This document shows positions 11,420-21,099 of a stretch of 22,337 nucleotides of DNA, piece after piece. Both the position numbers and the translations under genes were made by a program. The notes below the pieces were generated by a model. It was not told where the DNA came from. It searched no databases and saw nothing but the letters and a program-made list of their open reading frames with translations. The DNA comes from Funneliformis mosseae (taxonomy: Eukaryota > Glomeromycota > Glomeromycetes > Glomerales > Glomeraceae), in contig CAJVPP010001153.1 of assembly GCA_910592005.1 (NCBI GenBank), positions 1-22,337 of the forward strand, written 5' to 3'. Every line of letters starts with the position of its first letter. Within the stretch, counting starts at the first letter, position 1.

Positions 11420-12960
11420 CAATTAAAATAATATTAAAATTAAATCTTTAAGTCTGTTTACAAATTTATAATAAAAGAATATAAGAGATTAGAAGTAAAA
11501 GCATCTAAACTATTACCTTTATTTAAATTACTACAAACAAATAATTAAACATTCTTATAAATACAATAATACTAAATATTAATTATTTTATTTATAATTT
11601 AATAAAGCATATATCATAACTAAATATCAAAAAGTAATATAATAACCATTTCTAGCAGTGATAAAATTATTGCACAATAATTAATTTAGTTTTTATAAAA
11701 TTATATAAGATGATTTACAAATCTCTAAGTTTCTTCTAGTAATTTTAGCTGAAATATCTTTAATGATTATTGATTAGTATCACATATCTCATCTGATAAT
11801 TGTAATCTAAAGTATATTAATTATAATCTAAGGTATAATATATATAATTTAAAATAATATTAGATTATTGCAAAAAGTAAATTTTTAGGTAAATTTAATA
11901 TATAAGAATGGTTTATATAATAAAAATTATAATATAATCATAAAAACACTACTAAAAATAGTTTAAATATATGTATAATTGTCTAGCATAACACATTTTA
12001 GTAAAATCTATATTTTGACAGATTTGTTAATAGTATTTTCTTATAAATATATTTTTTTATATTTATTTAATATATCAATAGTAAATTTAATGTTATATTT
12101 ATTTGTTGATTCATTAAAATATTAAAAAAATAAAATAAAAAATTAAAATTTTGGTTAATAAATAATAATAAGAAGTAAAATAATAAAATGCTTCAAATAA
12201 ATGAAGAATAAATTTATTTTAATAATATTATCTTTAATACTTTATAATAATAAATCTAAATATTACCTATAAACTTTATTAATTAATTTTAAATCTTTTC
12301 TGTAATTAAACTTTACAAAGAAAACTAAAAAGTCTATAACTTAAACATATGAATAAAAAGTTTATAAATTCAGATAATTTGATTAAGTTAAGAAGAGCAT
12401 ATGGGAAGTTTGCTAAGAAAATCAGGCTGTAAAAAATTTTTAATGTTTATTACATTTTAATTTTTAATATAATATTAGATTAAAATAAAAATCCAAGTAA
12501 TTTTATTATCTATAAAAAAACATTCTAAGAATAAAATATAATTAATTACTATCCTTTAGTATTGAAAGTCTAAAAAAAATGTTTAATAAGAATTATAAAA
12601 TAGAATGGTTTTTATAATAGCCTTAAAGGATTTTGTTTTTTACATACTTATATACTAAATCTTTTTTAACAATTCACTTACCAACTCAGAATTTCAGAAA
12701 ATCTCAAAATATTTTTTTTGTCAATAAAGCCTGATAAATAATTGTAATATAAGATCCTTCTTAATCCAACTGATTTTAATTCTGGAAGTTTTTTTCAAAT
12801 ACTTTTTAATATCATCTAAAAATTTTCTAAAATTAAATTTCCATTTTTTGAAAATTTTTGTCTGCAAATATGTAAATTTCTTCACTTTTAGGTTAATTTT
12901 TACATAACTAAAAAATCCAAATTTAATTGGTTAAATGATTTAATGAACTTTAATAGTATA
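11420..12960. other. Gene-free AT-rich region
   Basis: No gene, RNA or strong repeat was seen. Composition remains very AT-rich until about 12,960, where C and G become common (for example CGCCAGCTGG at about 12991). Confidence 0.5.
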
Positions 12961-13584
12961 GCTTGAATTTTTTCAATGCACACACGATTTCGCCAGCTGG
13001 TTAACGAAGAGTTTGTTAAGTTTATCATTATTTGCATTTACTGGAATTAAAGTGAATATTTAACTTTTCTTTTACAACATGAATGTATTTATTTATCTGT
13101 TTCCTATTATCAAAAATATTTTTTTGAGCTATTGTAAAAAATCTATTCAAAACTGAAATTTAATTATTTGTATTGCGATCATCAAATCGACTAAAAATCA
13201 TAAATAAATAAATTTATTCGCGTGTAAAATAACTCCGCAAATCTAAATTTAACAATAATCCTTTGTATAAAGCAACATAAATTTTGTGTAGAAACGTCAT
13301 ACACAATTACATATATTTTTACAGAACATTGTCATTTTATGAAGATTAAAATCAAACATTTTTAATTTTTGAAAATTGTAAATATTTTTATTTAATTTAA
13401 AATTGATTTTTTTTTATCTTTTTTTTTTTTTAAAAAAAAAAATATATATAATTCATTTTACAAATTGTATTTATAAATAATAAATTTATGATTAAGAAAA
13501 TTGTTTTACTATAATTTTAATCATAATGAAATGAATAAAAAAATATTTTGTAATCTTTTTTTTTTTTTACAACTCAAAATTATT
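12961..13584. other. Intergenic DNA downstream of the acyltransferase gene
   Basis: Ordinary fungal intergenic sequence holding the 3' flank of the minus-strand acyltransferase gene. It contains a T13A11 junction at 13419-13442. I do not see a canonical AATAAA on the minus strand close to the stop, so the polyadenylation site cannot be placed. Confidence 0.5.
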
Positions 13585-16336
13585 TCACACACTTTTTTTA
13601 GGTTCAATCTCTTTATCCCCATGATATCCTGAATCATCGTCATAATCATTTATTTCAACTTTTGGTATAGACGTTGGTCTTTTGTTTACCTCTGAAAATG
13701 CTTTATCTTTTGATAATTCTGTGAATGCATCAACTCGAAAGCCTCCACTATTACGTGTACTACCTTCACTTAATACATTAGAATTGAACGAACTTGCACG
13801 ACTACGAGTTCTAGTACTACTATGTCCGCTTGAATTTCTACTTCTTCCTACTACATTTCCATGCTGCTTGTCAAGAAAAAAGAATACATCATCATAATCT
13901 GAATCATCTGCTCTTGACCAATCAAAAACTTTGTCATCAAGAAAATCAGCCATTTGGAATAATCTTTGATATCCCGATTGTGGTCTTGATGGTGATGGTG
14001 AAGGTGATCGACTACTTTTCTTCAATTCTCTTACAAGACGTGAATTATCAAAATCTGGAAACACTTTGGGTCCAAGTTCATTAATAAGATCTGTAAGATC
14101 ATATGATAATTGTTCACGTACTGCACGAAGATTTTGAATAGATGATTGTGACCATGGTAAAAGCGATAAGAAAAGTGGGCGAAGTGACCTATATACATAA
14201 ATAGAATTTATGAATAAACTATTTATCATATATATAACTCGATAAATGTAAGCAACCAACCTGTATATATCGAATCCAGAATCAGCTAAATGCATTGTAA
14301 TGTTACTAACTAAAAAGAACAAAATATATATAACCACAGGAGTCCACCAATGAAGTTGTAATATATTCCAATCATATTTATAGGCTAATGATAACGTTAC
14401 AAAGGTATAAAATCCATATAAAATAGGCATGACAACAAGAGCAACAAGAAGTTTCCAAGTTGCTAGTACATCACGACCAGCTACTTTGACAGTGGATGAC
14501 TTTAAAGCCTCTGTAATTTATGATTTCAATATATCAAAAAATATATATAAAGTAAGTTTTAAAAAATTATATTAAAGCAAACCTTTTGCCTTTTTTGCGG
14601 ATATGACACGGGTTATAGTTATTAATGGAATATTTAATATGAAACTAATTTTTTTTATAATAAATTAATTAAATATACATTTAACAAATTTGAAATTACC
14701 AAAAATCAAATCAAATTAAACCTTAGAATTATATTTACCCAGGAAAGCCGATAATAGCCCATATTATCAAGACAAGTAATCTGTATATCAACAGGGTAAA
14801 GGCTCTTATTCCTCCAAGCGCTGTTCTATGAACCTGATGATCCTTCAAACCATGATATTTCAGTAATTGATTATATGCCATTACCTTTTCATTCATTTCC
14901 TTTACACGTGGATCATCTTTAAATTTCATATAACCAGCAACAAACCGACGATTCAATTCAATAACATCTGATAGTTCAAGTTTATGATGTTCAGGGTTAT
15001 ATAAACGTCGTGCAGCTTGAATAACCTAATAATTAGTTAAAAATTATATAAATAGATAACAAATTTTAAAGTTATATCATATTACTCCCAAACAACATAC
15101 CATTAAAGTTTCATAGTCTGGTGTATTCACTGTAACAGATCTCAAAGCCGTATAAATACTATCTAACAACTTTCCGCATGCTTCTCTCTTTTCCACTCCA
15201 CCTTTACGATACTTTTCAACTAATTCGGGTGATATTGAGATAGGGGTGCCAAATTCTACAACAGCTCGTGAACGGAAAGAATGAGCGTGAAAATAATTTA
15301 AACCTAATCAAAAAAATAAAATTTAAGGTTCAAAATACAAGATAGTTGTAATCACTAAACAGAATTAAATCATCCAAATCAAACCGCATGGTACAATCTT
15401 CACATCCAACTTTGGGTTTGCAGCCATTGCTCCAAGAGCCATAATTGTAACGCCAGCTACCAAAAAATAAAAATCATTGCATTTATAAAATAATCATAAT
15501 GCTAAATCAACGATAATGATCATACCTTTTAATGGCAATATTTCTGTCCTATCATGACTTCCACCTTCAGGAAAGATTCCAATACAATTTCCTGCATTTA
15601 ATGTCTCAAAGACGGATTTATACACTTGGCTTTGATCAACATGAGGCAAACACTTGAATGAAGTTCCTTCAGGATTTGTTAACATTTCTAAAGCGTTCAA
15701 ATCTTTAAATTCTTTTTTGATCAATAGTTCTGTATCTGATATTACTTTAGTAACTTCAGATGATCCACGATCATTAGGAAGTGCAATTTGAAAGCCAACT
15801 TTAAATTGTTTTGTGAATTCAGTTCCAACCCCTGTAATACGTAAAGGGTCAGTTTTTCTGTCAACCAAATGAATTTTCCCTATTCCTTGCTTGGCCAAAT
15901 CATGTGGTCTTGCTACGGGAACTAGGTTAAAATATTGATTTTAATTCAAAATTATTTAATAATGAAAATTACTAAAGATTAAAAAGATTTAGTAACTTAC
16001 TTGCATGAACAGCACGGGCCATGGCTCCAATATATTTACGTTTCATGGACTTTTCTGCAATTAAAAATGAAACTCTGCGCTTGGTATTCATCATCAAATT
16101 CAGTGGATCAACAAACTAATATCGTAAATTTTAAAGAAGTAAATCTTATGTGTGAATTCTTAAGAGACATGAAAACAAGTTATAATTTTTACCTGATTTG
16201 CATGAGGTGCAGCAACGAAAATCACAGGACCTTCCATAGGAATCTTATGTGATCCTCGTGATTTGATTTCTCTGAAAAAATTGTCCAAGACCACACTAAA
16301 GAAAAACACAACAATATCATATATTGTAATAAACAT
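13585..16336 (-). CDS. GPT2: Glycerol-3-phosphate O-acyltransferase, Sct1/Gpt2-like (nine exons)
   Basis: Predicted to add an acyl-CoA chain to sn-1 of glycerol-3-phosphate (in yeast also dihydroxyacetone phosphate) at the ER, opening phospholipid and triacylglycerol synthesis. Exons read on the minus strand: 16336-16193, 16115-16001, 15921-15526, 15456-15385, 15303-15101, 15025-14739, 14644-14583, 14510-14261 and 14188-13585. All eight introns are GT-AG, 69-94 nt, and phases join to 710 residues, close to the yeast proteins (roughly 740-760). Seen: N-terminal hydrophobic stretch (about 5-17); FREIKSRGSHKIP leading to block I PHANQFVDP (His45, Asp51); RAVHAIPVARP (block II); GIFPEGGSHDR (about 201-211); VKIVPCGLNYF. 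Hydrophobic segments lie near 382-406, 446-469 and 481-499, and a Ser/Arg-rich, probably disordered tail (about 535-710) resembles the phosphorylated tails of the yeast enzymes. The start is the first in-frame ATG before the conserved region. SCT1 versus GPT2 orthology cannot be decided. Confidence 0.92.
14189..14260 (-). other. In-frame intron 8 of the acyltransferase gene
   Basis: The 72-nt segment starts GTTGGTTGC and ends TATATAG. Its length is divisible by three and it has no in-frame stop, so a plain open frame runs straight through it. Splicing joins DIY to RSLRPL, which fits the amphipathic C-terminal region better than the hydrophobic insert (VAYIYRVIYMINSLF). Confidence 0.75.
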
Positions 16337-16392
16337 CTTTTCTATTTTTTAAATACTAAAATTTTTTGCGAATTTAATCAATTTAATTAGAT

Positions 16393-16545
16393 ATGAATCA
16401 GGATAAAAGTAGAACGAATTATTGTAAATTATGTAAAGTTTCTAAATGTCATGGAACTATAAAAGAAATTTTACAAAAAAGGGATTGCTTTTATTTATCA
16501 GAGGAAAGAAAGAATAAAAACGGACAAGTTAATTTGTTGCTATAA
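16393..16545 (+). CDS. Possible 50-residue small ORF with CxxC motif
   Basis: A plus-strand frame starts at ATG 16393, 57 nt from the divergent acyltransferase start, and ends at TAA 16543. It reads MNQDKSRTNYCKLCKVSK, then CHG, a further Cys, and a charged tail. CKLC plus CH could bind zinc, but four cysteines in 50 codons is not decisive. No signal peptide. It may be chance within the shared promoter region. Confidence 0.15.
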   Translation: MNQDKSRTNYCKLCKVSKCHGTIKEILQKRDCFYLSEERKNKNGQVNLLL

Positions 16546-16688
16546 AAAAGGAAAGATCGTGTAACGATTGTAATCGGAAAAAGGTGATAAGGGACGGGTA
16601 AGAACAAAATTGGTAAATGCCTTCCTTTGATCACAAGCATTGATCTTCGAAAATCATATTATTTAAGCTGCGGAGTCTACATTGAATT

Positions 16689-16700
16689 ATCACATGTGAT
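16689..16700. promoter_or_regulatory. Palindromic E-box-like site ATCACATGTGAT
   Basis: A perfect 12-bp palindrome about 355 nt upstream of the acyltransferase start. Its CATGTG core is the type bound by bHLH factors; in yeast, Ino2/Ino4 sites in lipid genes share a CATGTG core, and Cbf1 favours RTCACRTG. The link to lipid regulation is inference. Confidence 0.35.
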
Positions 16701-16969
16701 GCGAATTGCTTTTCAACGTTTTCTTAAAATGGCAATATTTTAACTCCGAGTACCTCCGAATTTAACTTCCGACCCCTTTTTAAAGCTCATAATGAATTCA
16801 TTTGAAAGATGTCAAATTTTGTATTAATAGTTGATCATTTGTTTCGGTAATCAGATTCCCTGACTATAAATTTTAAGCAAAATAAATTACAATTCTTTTT
16901 TTTTTTTCCTGAATAAAAATAAAATTAAAAAAAAATCCTCGTAAAAATTTAAAAATATTTATTATCGCT

Positions 16970-17043
16970 TTAGCGCTACGCTCCGGACAATTATTTGAAT
17001 GTTATATAAACTAGGGAACGGTTAACCGTTCTAGTCCGAAGCA
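16970..17043. repeat. Inverted-repeat / hairpin cluster
   Basis: GAACGGTTAACCGTTC (17016-17031) is a perfect 16-bp palindrome, extended by CTAG on both sides with one extra G on the left. Outside it lie GCTCCGGAC and GTCCGAAGC, inverted with one mismatch. It could be a short mobile-element relic or a regulatory hairpin. I see no tRNA-like anticodon arm. Confidence 0.5.
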
Positions 17044-17655
17044 TAATTTCAGATAACAGGACTTATAATAAAATGGTATTCGATTTTTTTTAGTGTTCAA
17101 TTTTTGTGAAACACGCATGACATAACATCAGAAACGCAGAATTCTATTGGGAACGCTTTGCATTTTATATGCTTATCTTTCGGACAATAATACTTTTCCT
17201 TTTTATATATATATAGTATATAAAATTAATAAACTTACAAATAAACAATTATTCTATAAATAATTTATCACATAGATTATAATTAACTGTATATATATAG
17301 TTTACTTATATATTTTTATTTTAACAAAATAAAACAATTGTGGGAAATTTATCAATAGAATAGAATATATGTTTTAATTGACCGTTCCTAAGTAAGCAAA
17401 AAAAGAGGTGATTTTATATGTTTCAGTCTTTTTACGATAATTTGTAGATGAATTCACCATAAGTTAGCTTAGATCGTTGAAACAAATGAATTAATAAATG
17501 TAACGGATTTTGCCAAAAGTCGAATGGGCATATTTGCTTTCCTAAATCTGAAAAATGGGAGTAAATTTCTCGGGAGCCCTTTCACAATAATTCGAATAAT
17601 AATTCGAAATCGTAATCTTCAATGATTCGACTTAAAAAGGAAGGTGCATATGACG

Positions 17656-17676
17656 ATATATATATATATATATATA
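17656..17676. repeat. (AT)n microsatellite
   Basis: About ten uninterrupted AT dinucleotides. Confidence 0.85.
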
Positions 17677-18012
17677 AATAATCATTTAAGTATGGGCGCC
17701 AAAATATCCATGCAAGTTTTGACTTTTGACGGGATTTTATTATGGTCTCGAGTATCGACAGTTTTACCAATAAATTGCCAATGAAACCCGAGAATTTTGC
17801 TGCGAGTAATGAATATCTCACAGCTATTGAATTGAAAGGAAGCAACGATTATTATTTTTTTTTAAAAAAGCTATTTATCACAGTATTTCAAAATAGTAAA
17901 TAAAAATTCTTATATCAACTTAAAAGCTCATCCGATAAGTTAATAAAAAAGAGATCTCAAATCTCTTTTCCAAAAATCAATTTATTTAAATGCTAATGAT
18001 AAACATTAAATT

Positions 18013-18294
18013 TTACAAAAATTGTGAAAAAAATCCTATATAATTTGTAAATGTTTGTAATTCGATTACAAAGATAAAATTAACGTGTAATGTCTCTTTT
18101 CTTGAATTAATAATAGGGTTATAACCTATGTCGTGTTTGCGTCCGAACCTCTGCCTGATTTTGTTTAGAACTTCGGGTTTTTTATCTTCTTGTATTTGTC
18201 CTTTTGTTTTTATCTTCTCATTCCTGTTCTTTGGTGCTCCTTTTTTAGGCGCTTCTTTTTTATGTGCTTTATCTTTTTCTTGTTCTTTGGGAGC
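18013..18294 (-). pseudogene. Out-of-frame continuation of the secreted protein's APK-repeat tail
   Basis: In a different minus-strand frame from the 155-residue protein, 93 codons stay open from 18294 to a TAA at 18015-18013. The frame starts APKEQEKDKAHKKEAPKKG, continues APKNRNEK, and later has KPEVLNKIRQRFGRKHD. The APK units match those in the upstream frame (IAPK, GAPKEE), so the two frames look like one original tail separated by a single-base loss within GAAGAGCTC at about 18294. It may be a genuine truncating mutation or an assembly error. Confidence 0.6.
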
Positions 18295-18677
18295 TCTTCT
18301 TTAGGGGCTCCTTTATTTAAAACTGGTGTTTTAGGTGCTATTTTACGTGTAACTTGTTCTTGTTCAATAGTCGAATCAGGTTCGTTTGAATAAAAGTTTG
18401 GTGTCCACCTCTTCATTAAGTTGACAGAATTAATGTTACAGAGTTCGTTTATGAAGAATTGTTCAGGATCGACATTAGATCCATGGCATTCATTATATAA
18501 TGTATTTAATTTTTCAGAATTACATATGCAATCCTTTGTGGAAACATTGTCAGAATTTTTAATACAAATTTTACGCTCAACGTTATATTGCCTACAAGAA
18601 GGATTTGGGGATGCATAAACCGAAGCAAGTGTAGCAATGCAAAGAACAAGAGCAGCAGACATCAAATTGGATTTCAT
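18210..18677 (-). CDS. Small secreted cysteine-containing protein, candidate effector
   Basis: 155 residues, no intron needed. Residues 1-22 are a clear signal peptide (MKSNLMSAALVLCIATLASV, then YA before a likely cut), so the product should enter the secretory pathway. The mature N-terminal part has six cysteines (28, 38, 50, 52, 64, 80; spacing C-x9-C-x11-C-x1-C-x11-C-x15-C), enough for three disulfides, and an N-glycosylation sequon NVS at 44. LMKR at 87-90 is a Kex2-type dibasic site that would separate the cysteine domain from an acidic-then-basic tail with APK motifs ending in lysine-rich sequence (KNKKKIKHIKKKRLKK). Start: first ATG, just before the hydrophobic core. I recognise no known family. 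'Effector' is inferred from size, secretion and organism. The last about 27 residues (from LPKNKKK) are probably frameshifted, as APK repeats continue in another frame. Confidence 0.8.
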   Translation of the reverse strand: MKSNLMSAALVLCIATLASVYASPNPSCRQYNVERKICIKNSDNVSTKDCICNSEKLNTLYNECHGSNVDPEQFFINELCNINSVNLMKRWTPNFYSNEPDSTIEQEQVTRKIAPKTPVLNKGAPKEELPKNKKKIKHIKKKRLKKEHQRTGMRR

Positions 18678-18771
18678 CTTTTTAAAATATTAAAAAGGTA
18701 AATGACATAAGGTTTGAATATAGGGGAAAGGTGTGAAGAAATATTTAGGAATGTTGTGATCAAGAATTATA

Positions 18772-18860
18772 AAGAGAGGGAGAGGAGAGGGAGATGAGAG
18801 AAGGAGATGATAGATCGAGGATTTTTTTCTTGAAGGATTAAATGAATGAATAAAAAGAGA
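18772..18860 (-). promoter_or_regulatory. Pyrimidine-rich (CT) tract upstream of the secreted-protein gene
   Basis: The plus strand is a GA-rich run (GAGAGGGAGAGGAGAGGGAG and beyond), so the coding strand is CT-rich about 95-180 nt upstream of the start. CT-rich blocks near transcription starts are typical of well-expressed fungal genes. Confidence 0.5.
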
Positions 18861-18941
18861 AAGAAAGAAACAAGTTGATTAGGTAGGTTATGCCAGTCAA
18901 AATTGTATGAAGAAACAAATTCGAAACGCAAATATCATGTT

Positions 18942-18949
18942 CTTTTATA
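18942..18949 (-). promoter_or_regulatory. TATA box TATAAAAG of the secreted-protein gene
   Basis: A full TATAAAAG on the minus strand, about 265 nt upstream of the start codon and about 80 nt upstream of the CT-rich tract, consistent with initiation in or near that tract. Confidence 0.45.
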
Positions 18950-20150
18950 AGTAAGGGATTTTTTAAATTATGTTGTACCAATTCTGTAATTTGGTTTTGG
19001 TAAACGGTATGGTAACCAATAAATCAAAAGGTCATTTCGCATGGATTTGCAAGCATGTGAAAAAAAAATTTCCTAAAATAGAATTGCGGAATTTTGTTTT
19101 ACGGCTTCTCTTATGTTTATGATCGTTTAGGTTGCGCCATATGATATTTTGTAAATATTCAAACAAAGAATGATCAATTAAAAAAGCTTATTATACAGTA
19201 TTATTTGAATTCAAGATAAAAAATGATTTTTTTTTGATTTCGTGACAAAAAAATTAGTTTTTATTATCTATCCATTCATGGAATGATGTGCAGATTGTTT
19301 ACAAATCCGTAAACGGTTAAGTCTGGAAAAGATAAAATAAAAATAATCTGTTTGTTACACTTGAGAATGATGATTCGTTTCGAAACGATACAAAGAACAA
19401 AGGGAAGTATGCTTATTTCCAATGTAGATTAAATTACGTAATGACGGCTATGCAAATCTAATCATATCATAATCATACATAGAGGAAATTTTGTTTTTCG
19501 AAAGATTTTTTCCTTACCCGATTTAAGCAAAAAAAAAAATTCCAGAAATTTCAGGTGATATTAATACCTTATTGGATGGATGCCTTTTAAAATAAAATCA
19601 CCAGAAAAACATCTGAAGATAATTTACAGAATAACTTTTTTTTCTATTCCTCCGCTGGATAATGCAGATCAGGTGACTGACATTCTTTTTGTTCATCATG
19701 CTTTTTAACACAAATTTCTCTCGTCTACTGCAATAAAATAATATTAAACTCTTTACCCTATCTTAAAATGAATATTTGGCAATAAAACATGAATGATGTA
19801 GGTTTTCTTTTTCATAAAGAGAATAAGCTATTTTTCGTTTACCAAACTATTTCCATATCACGTGATATCAGTTTTACGAATTCAAAGTAATGGAAAAGAC
19901 CATATTTTATTTTAAAATAATTCCATCCTTGCCATAATAATAATGGAACGCACATGGTCAATTCATCATTTTGCTTTTCTTCTTCTTTTTTAAAAAAAAA
20001 ATTTTATAAAACCAGTACATAACGATAATCTCAGAAATTCAAAATGAGGTTTGCTAATATTTGATAATTCAAATTTATATAACCGTTTAACAATATTTAA
20101 CCGGTGTTACAAGAAATCGGCATTATGAATGGCGCAGAAACTGCGTAAAA
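18950..20150. other. Intergenic region between divergent genes
   Basis: No gene or RNA was seen in the 2.6 kb between the secreted protein and the kinase apart from the sites listed separately. Includes a T6A10 junction (19986-20001). Confidence 0.5.
19855..19868. promoter_or_regulatory. Palindromic E-box ATATCACGTGATAT
   Basis: A perfect 14-bp palindrome around CACGTG, the core bound by bHLH factors such as Cbf1 or Pho4 in yeast. It lies about 1.2 kb upstream of the secreted-protein start and 1.4 kb upstream of the kinase, so its target is unclear. Confidence 0.35.
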
Positions 20151-20151
20151 A

Positions 20152-20286
20152 TAATGAAAATATTGAAAATTATGAAAATTATGAAAATGTCAAAAATGTC
20201 AAAAATATCATTTATATTAATTATATCAATTATATTTATTATATCAATTATATGTGTTAAAATAATTATAATAGTTATATTCGTAT
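20152..20286. repeat. 9-nt-period tandem repeat, about 15 drifting units
   Basis: Consecutive 9-mers run TAATGAAAA, TATTGAAAA, TTATGAAAA (twice), TGTCAAAAA (twice), TATCATTTA, TATTAATTA, TATCAATTA, TATTTATTA, TATCAATTA, TATGTGTTA, AAATAATTA, TAATAGTTA. The period is kept while the unit changes from GAAAA-type to ATCAATTA-type. Noncoding, 1 kb upstream of the kinase. Confidence 0.8.
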
Positions 20287-21091
20287 ATCAATTATTTTTA
20301 TTATATTAGATATATTCGTTATATTTATTTTAAGATAGAAAAATTAGTATTAGAAATTTTGTATATAAACCCCGAAATTCCGCTTTGTTAAAAGAATAAG
20401 GTTGACGAGCCTTGACTGTACGAATTCTTGCCATAATAAAATTCCACGTTACACTTTCAAACTTTATCGTGTACTGACTAATAACCACTACACAAAGAAT
20501 TGTATTCATTAGTTAATTGTTAAATAAATCTTTTTTAGGACGGACCTTAGTTAGATTTAATCATTGTTTGGTTAACCTGGCTTCGGTTTAAAATCTTCAG
20601 GCCGGTTCCAACCTCTAATGAATTTCGGTTTATACGTAATCGTAAACTATTCGCCATTTGTTATGCTATCGTTATACAACGGTTAGTCACTTCCAAGTTT
20701 AAATATTAACATATTTATGTTTAACTGACGTTATTAATTTAATTTCTTCAAGAATTCAATGAAAAATTTCATGGGAAAAAAAGCTATATTTTCATCATGA
20801 ATTTTGATGAGGATGTAACTATCTCGCATTATCAAATTAAATTCTTCATTTTCTGATAAACGGTAGGTTTAATAGGTTATTAAAATGTAAATCCCTTAAT
20901 TAGATAAAAATTAATCTTATAAATATTCTTAGTTTATTGTTTAAAAATATCATTGCAATCGACTTGAATAAAGAATCATTTATTCCTAACTAAAGTACAA
21001 ATTTCATTGATAACTTCTTGTGAAAGTTTAACTTATTGTATTTAATATTATAAAACTCGATAAAATCGCTTTAAACTTTTTTTGTTGCCAT

Positions 21092-21099
21092 TATAAATA
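21092..21099 (+). promoter_or_regulatory. TATA box TATAAATA of the kinase gene
   Basis: A consensus TATAAATA 168 nt upstream of the preferred kinase start at 21267. Confidence 0.4.

Larger units (their letters stand above)
16546..18012. other. Intergenic region between acyltransferase and secreted-protein genes
   Basis: No convincing gene. It holds an E-box-like palindrome (16689-16700), an inverted-repeat hairpin (17011-17034) set between GCTCCGGAC and GTCCGAAGC, and AT microsatellites near 17205-17222 and 17656-17676. A minus-strand open frame at 17582-17845 crosses the AT microsatellite (YIYIYI) and has no recognisable domain, so I do not call it. Confidence 0.5.

Noticed and set aside
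13682..14084. Two plus-strand open frames inside the acyltransferase
   Set aside because: They are antisense to the well-supported last exon and have no motifs.
16001..16252. 83-codon plus-strand open frame
   Set aside because: Antisense to acyltransferase exons 1 and 2.
17582..17845. 87-codon minus-strand open frame (MLPFNSIAVRYSLL...)
   Set aside because: It crosses an AT microsatellite giving YIYIYI, has no recognisable domain and no promoter that I can see. A real but unknown small protein cannot be fully excluded.
18190..18618. Two plus-strand open frames over the secreted protein
   Set aside because: They are antisense; the minus strand has a signal peptide and cysteine pattern, which is far better evidence.
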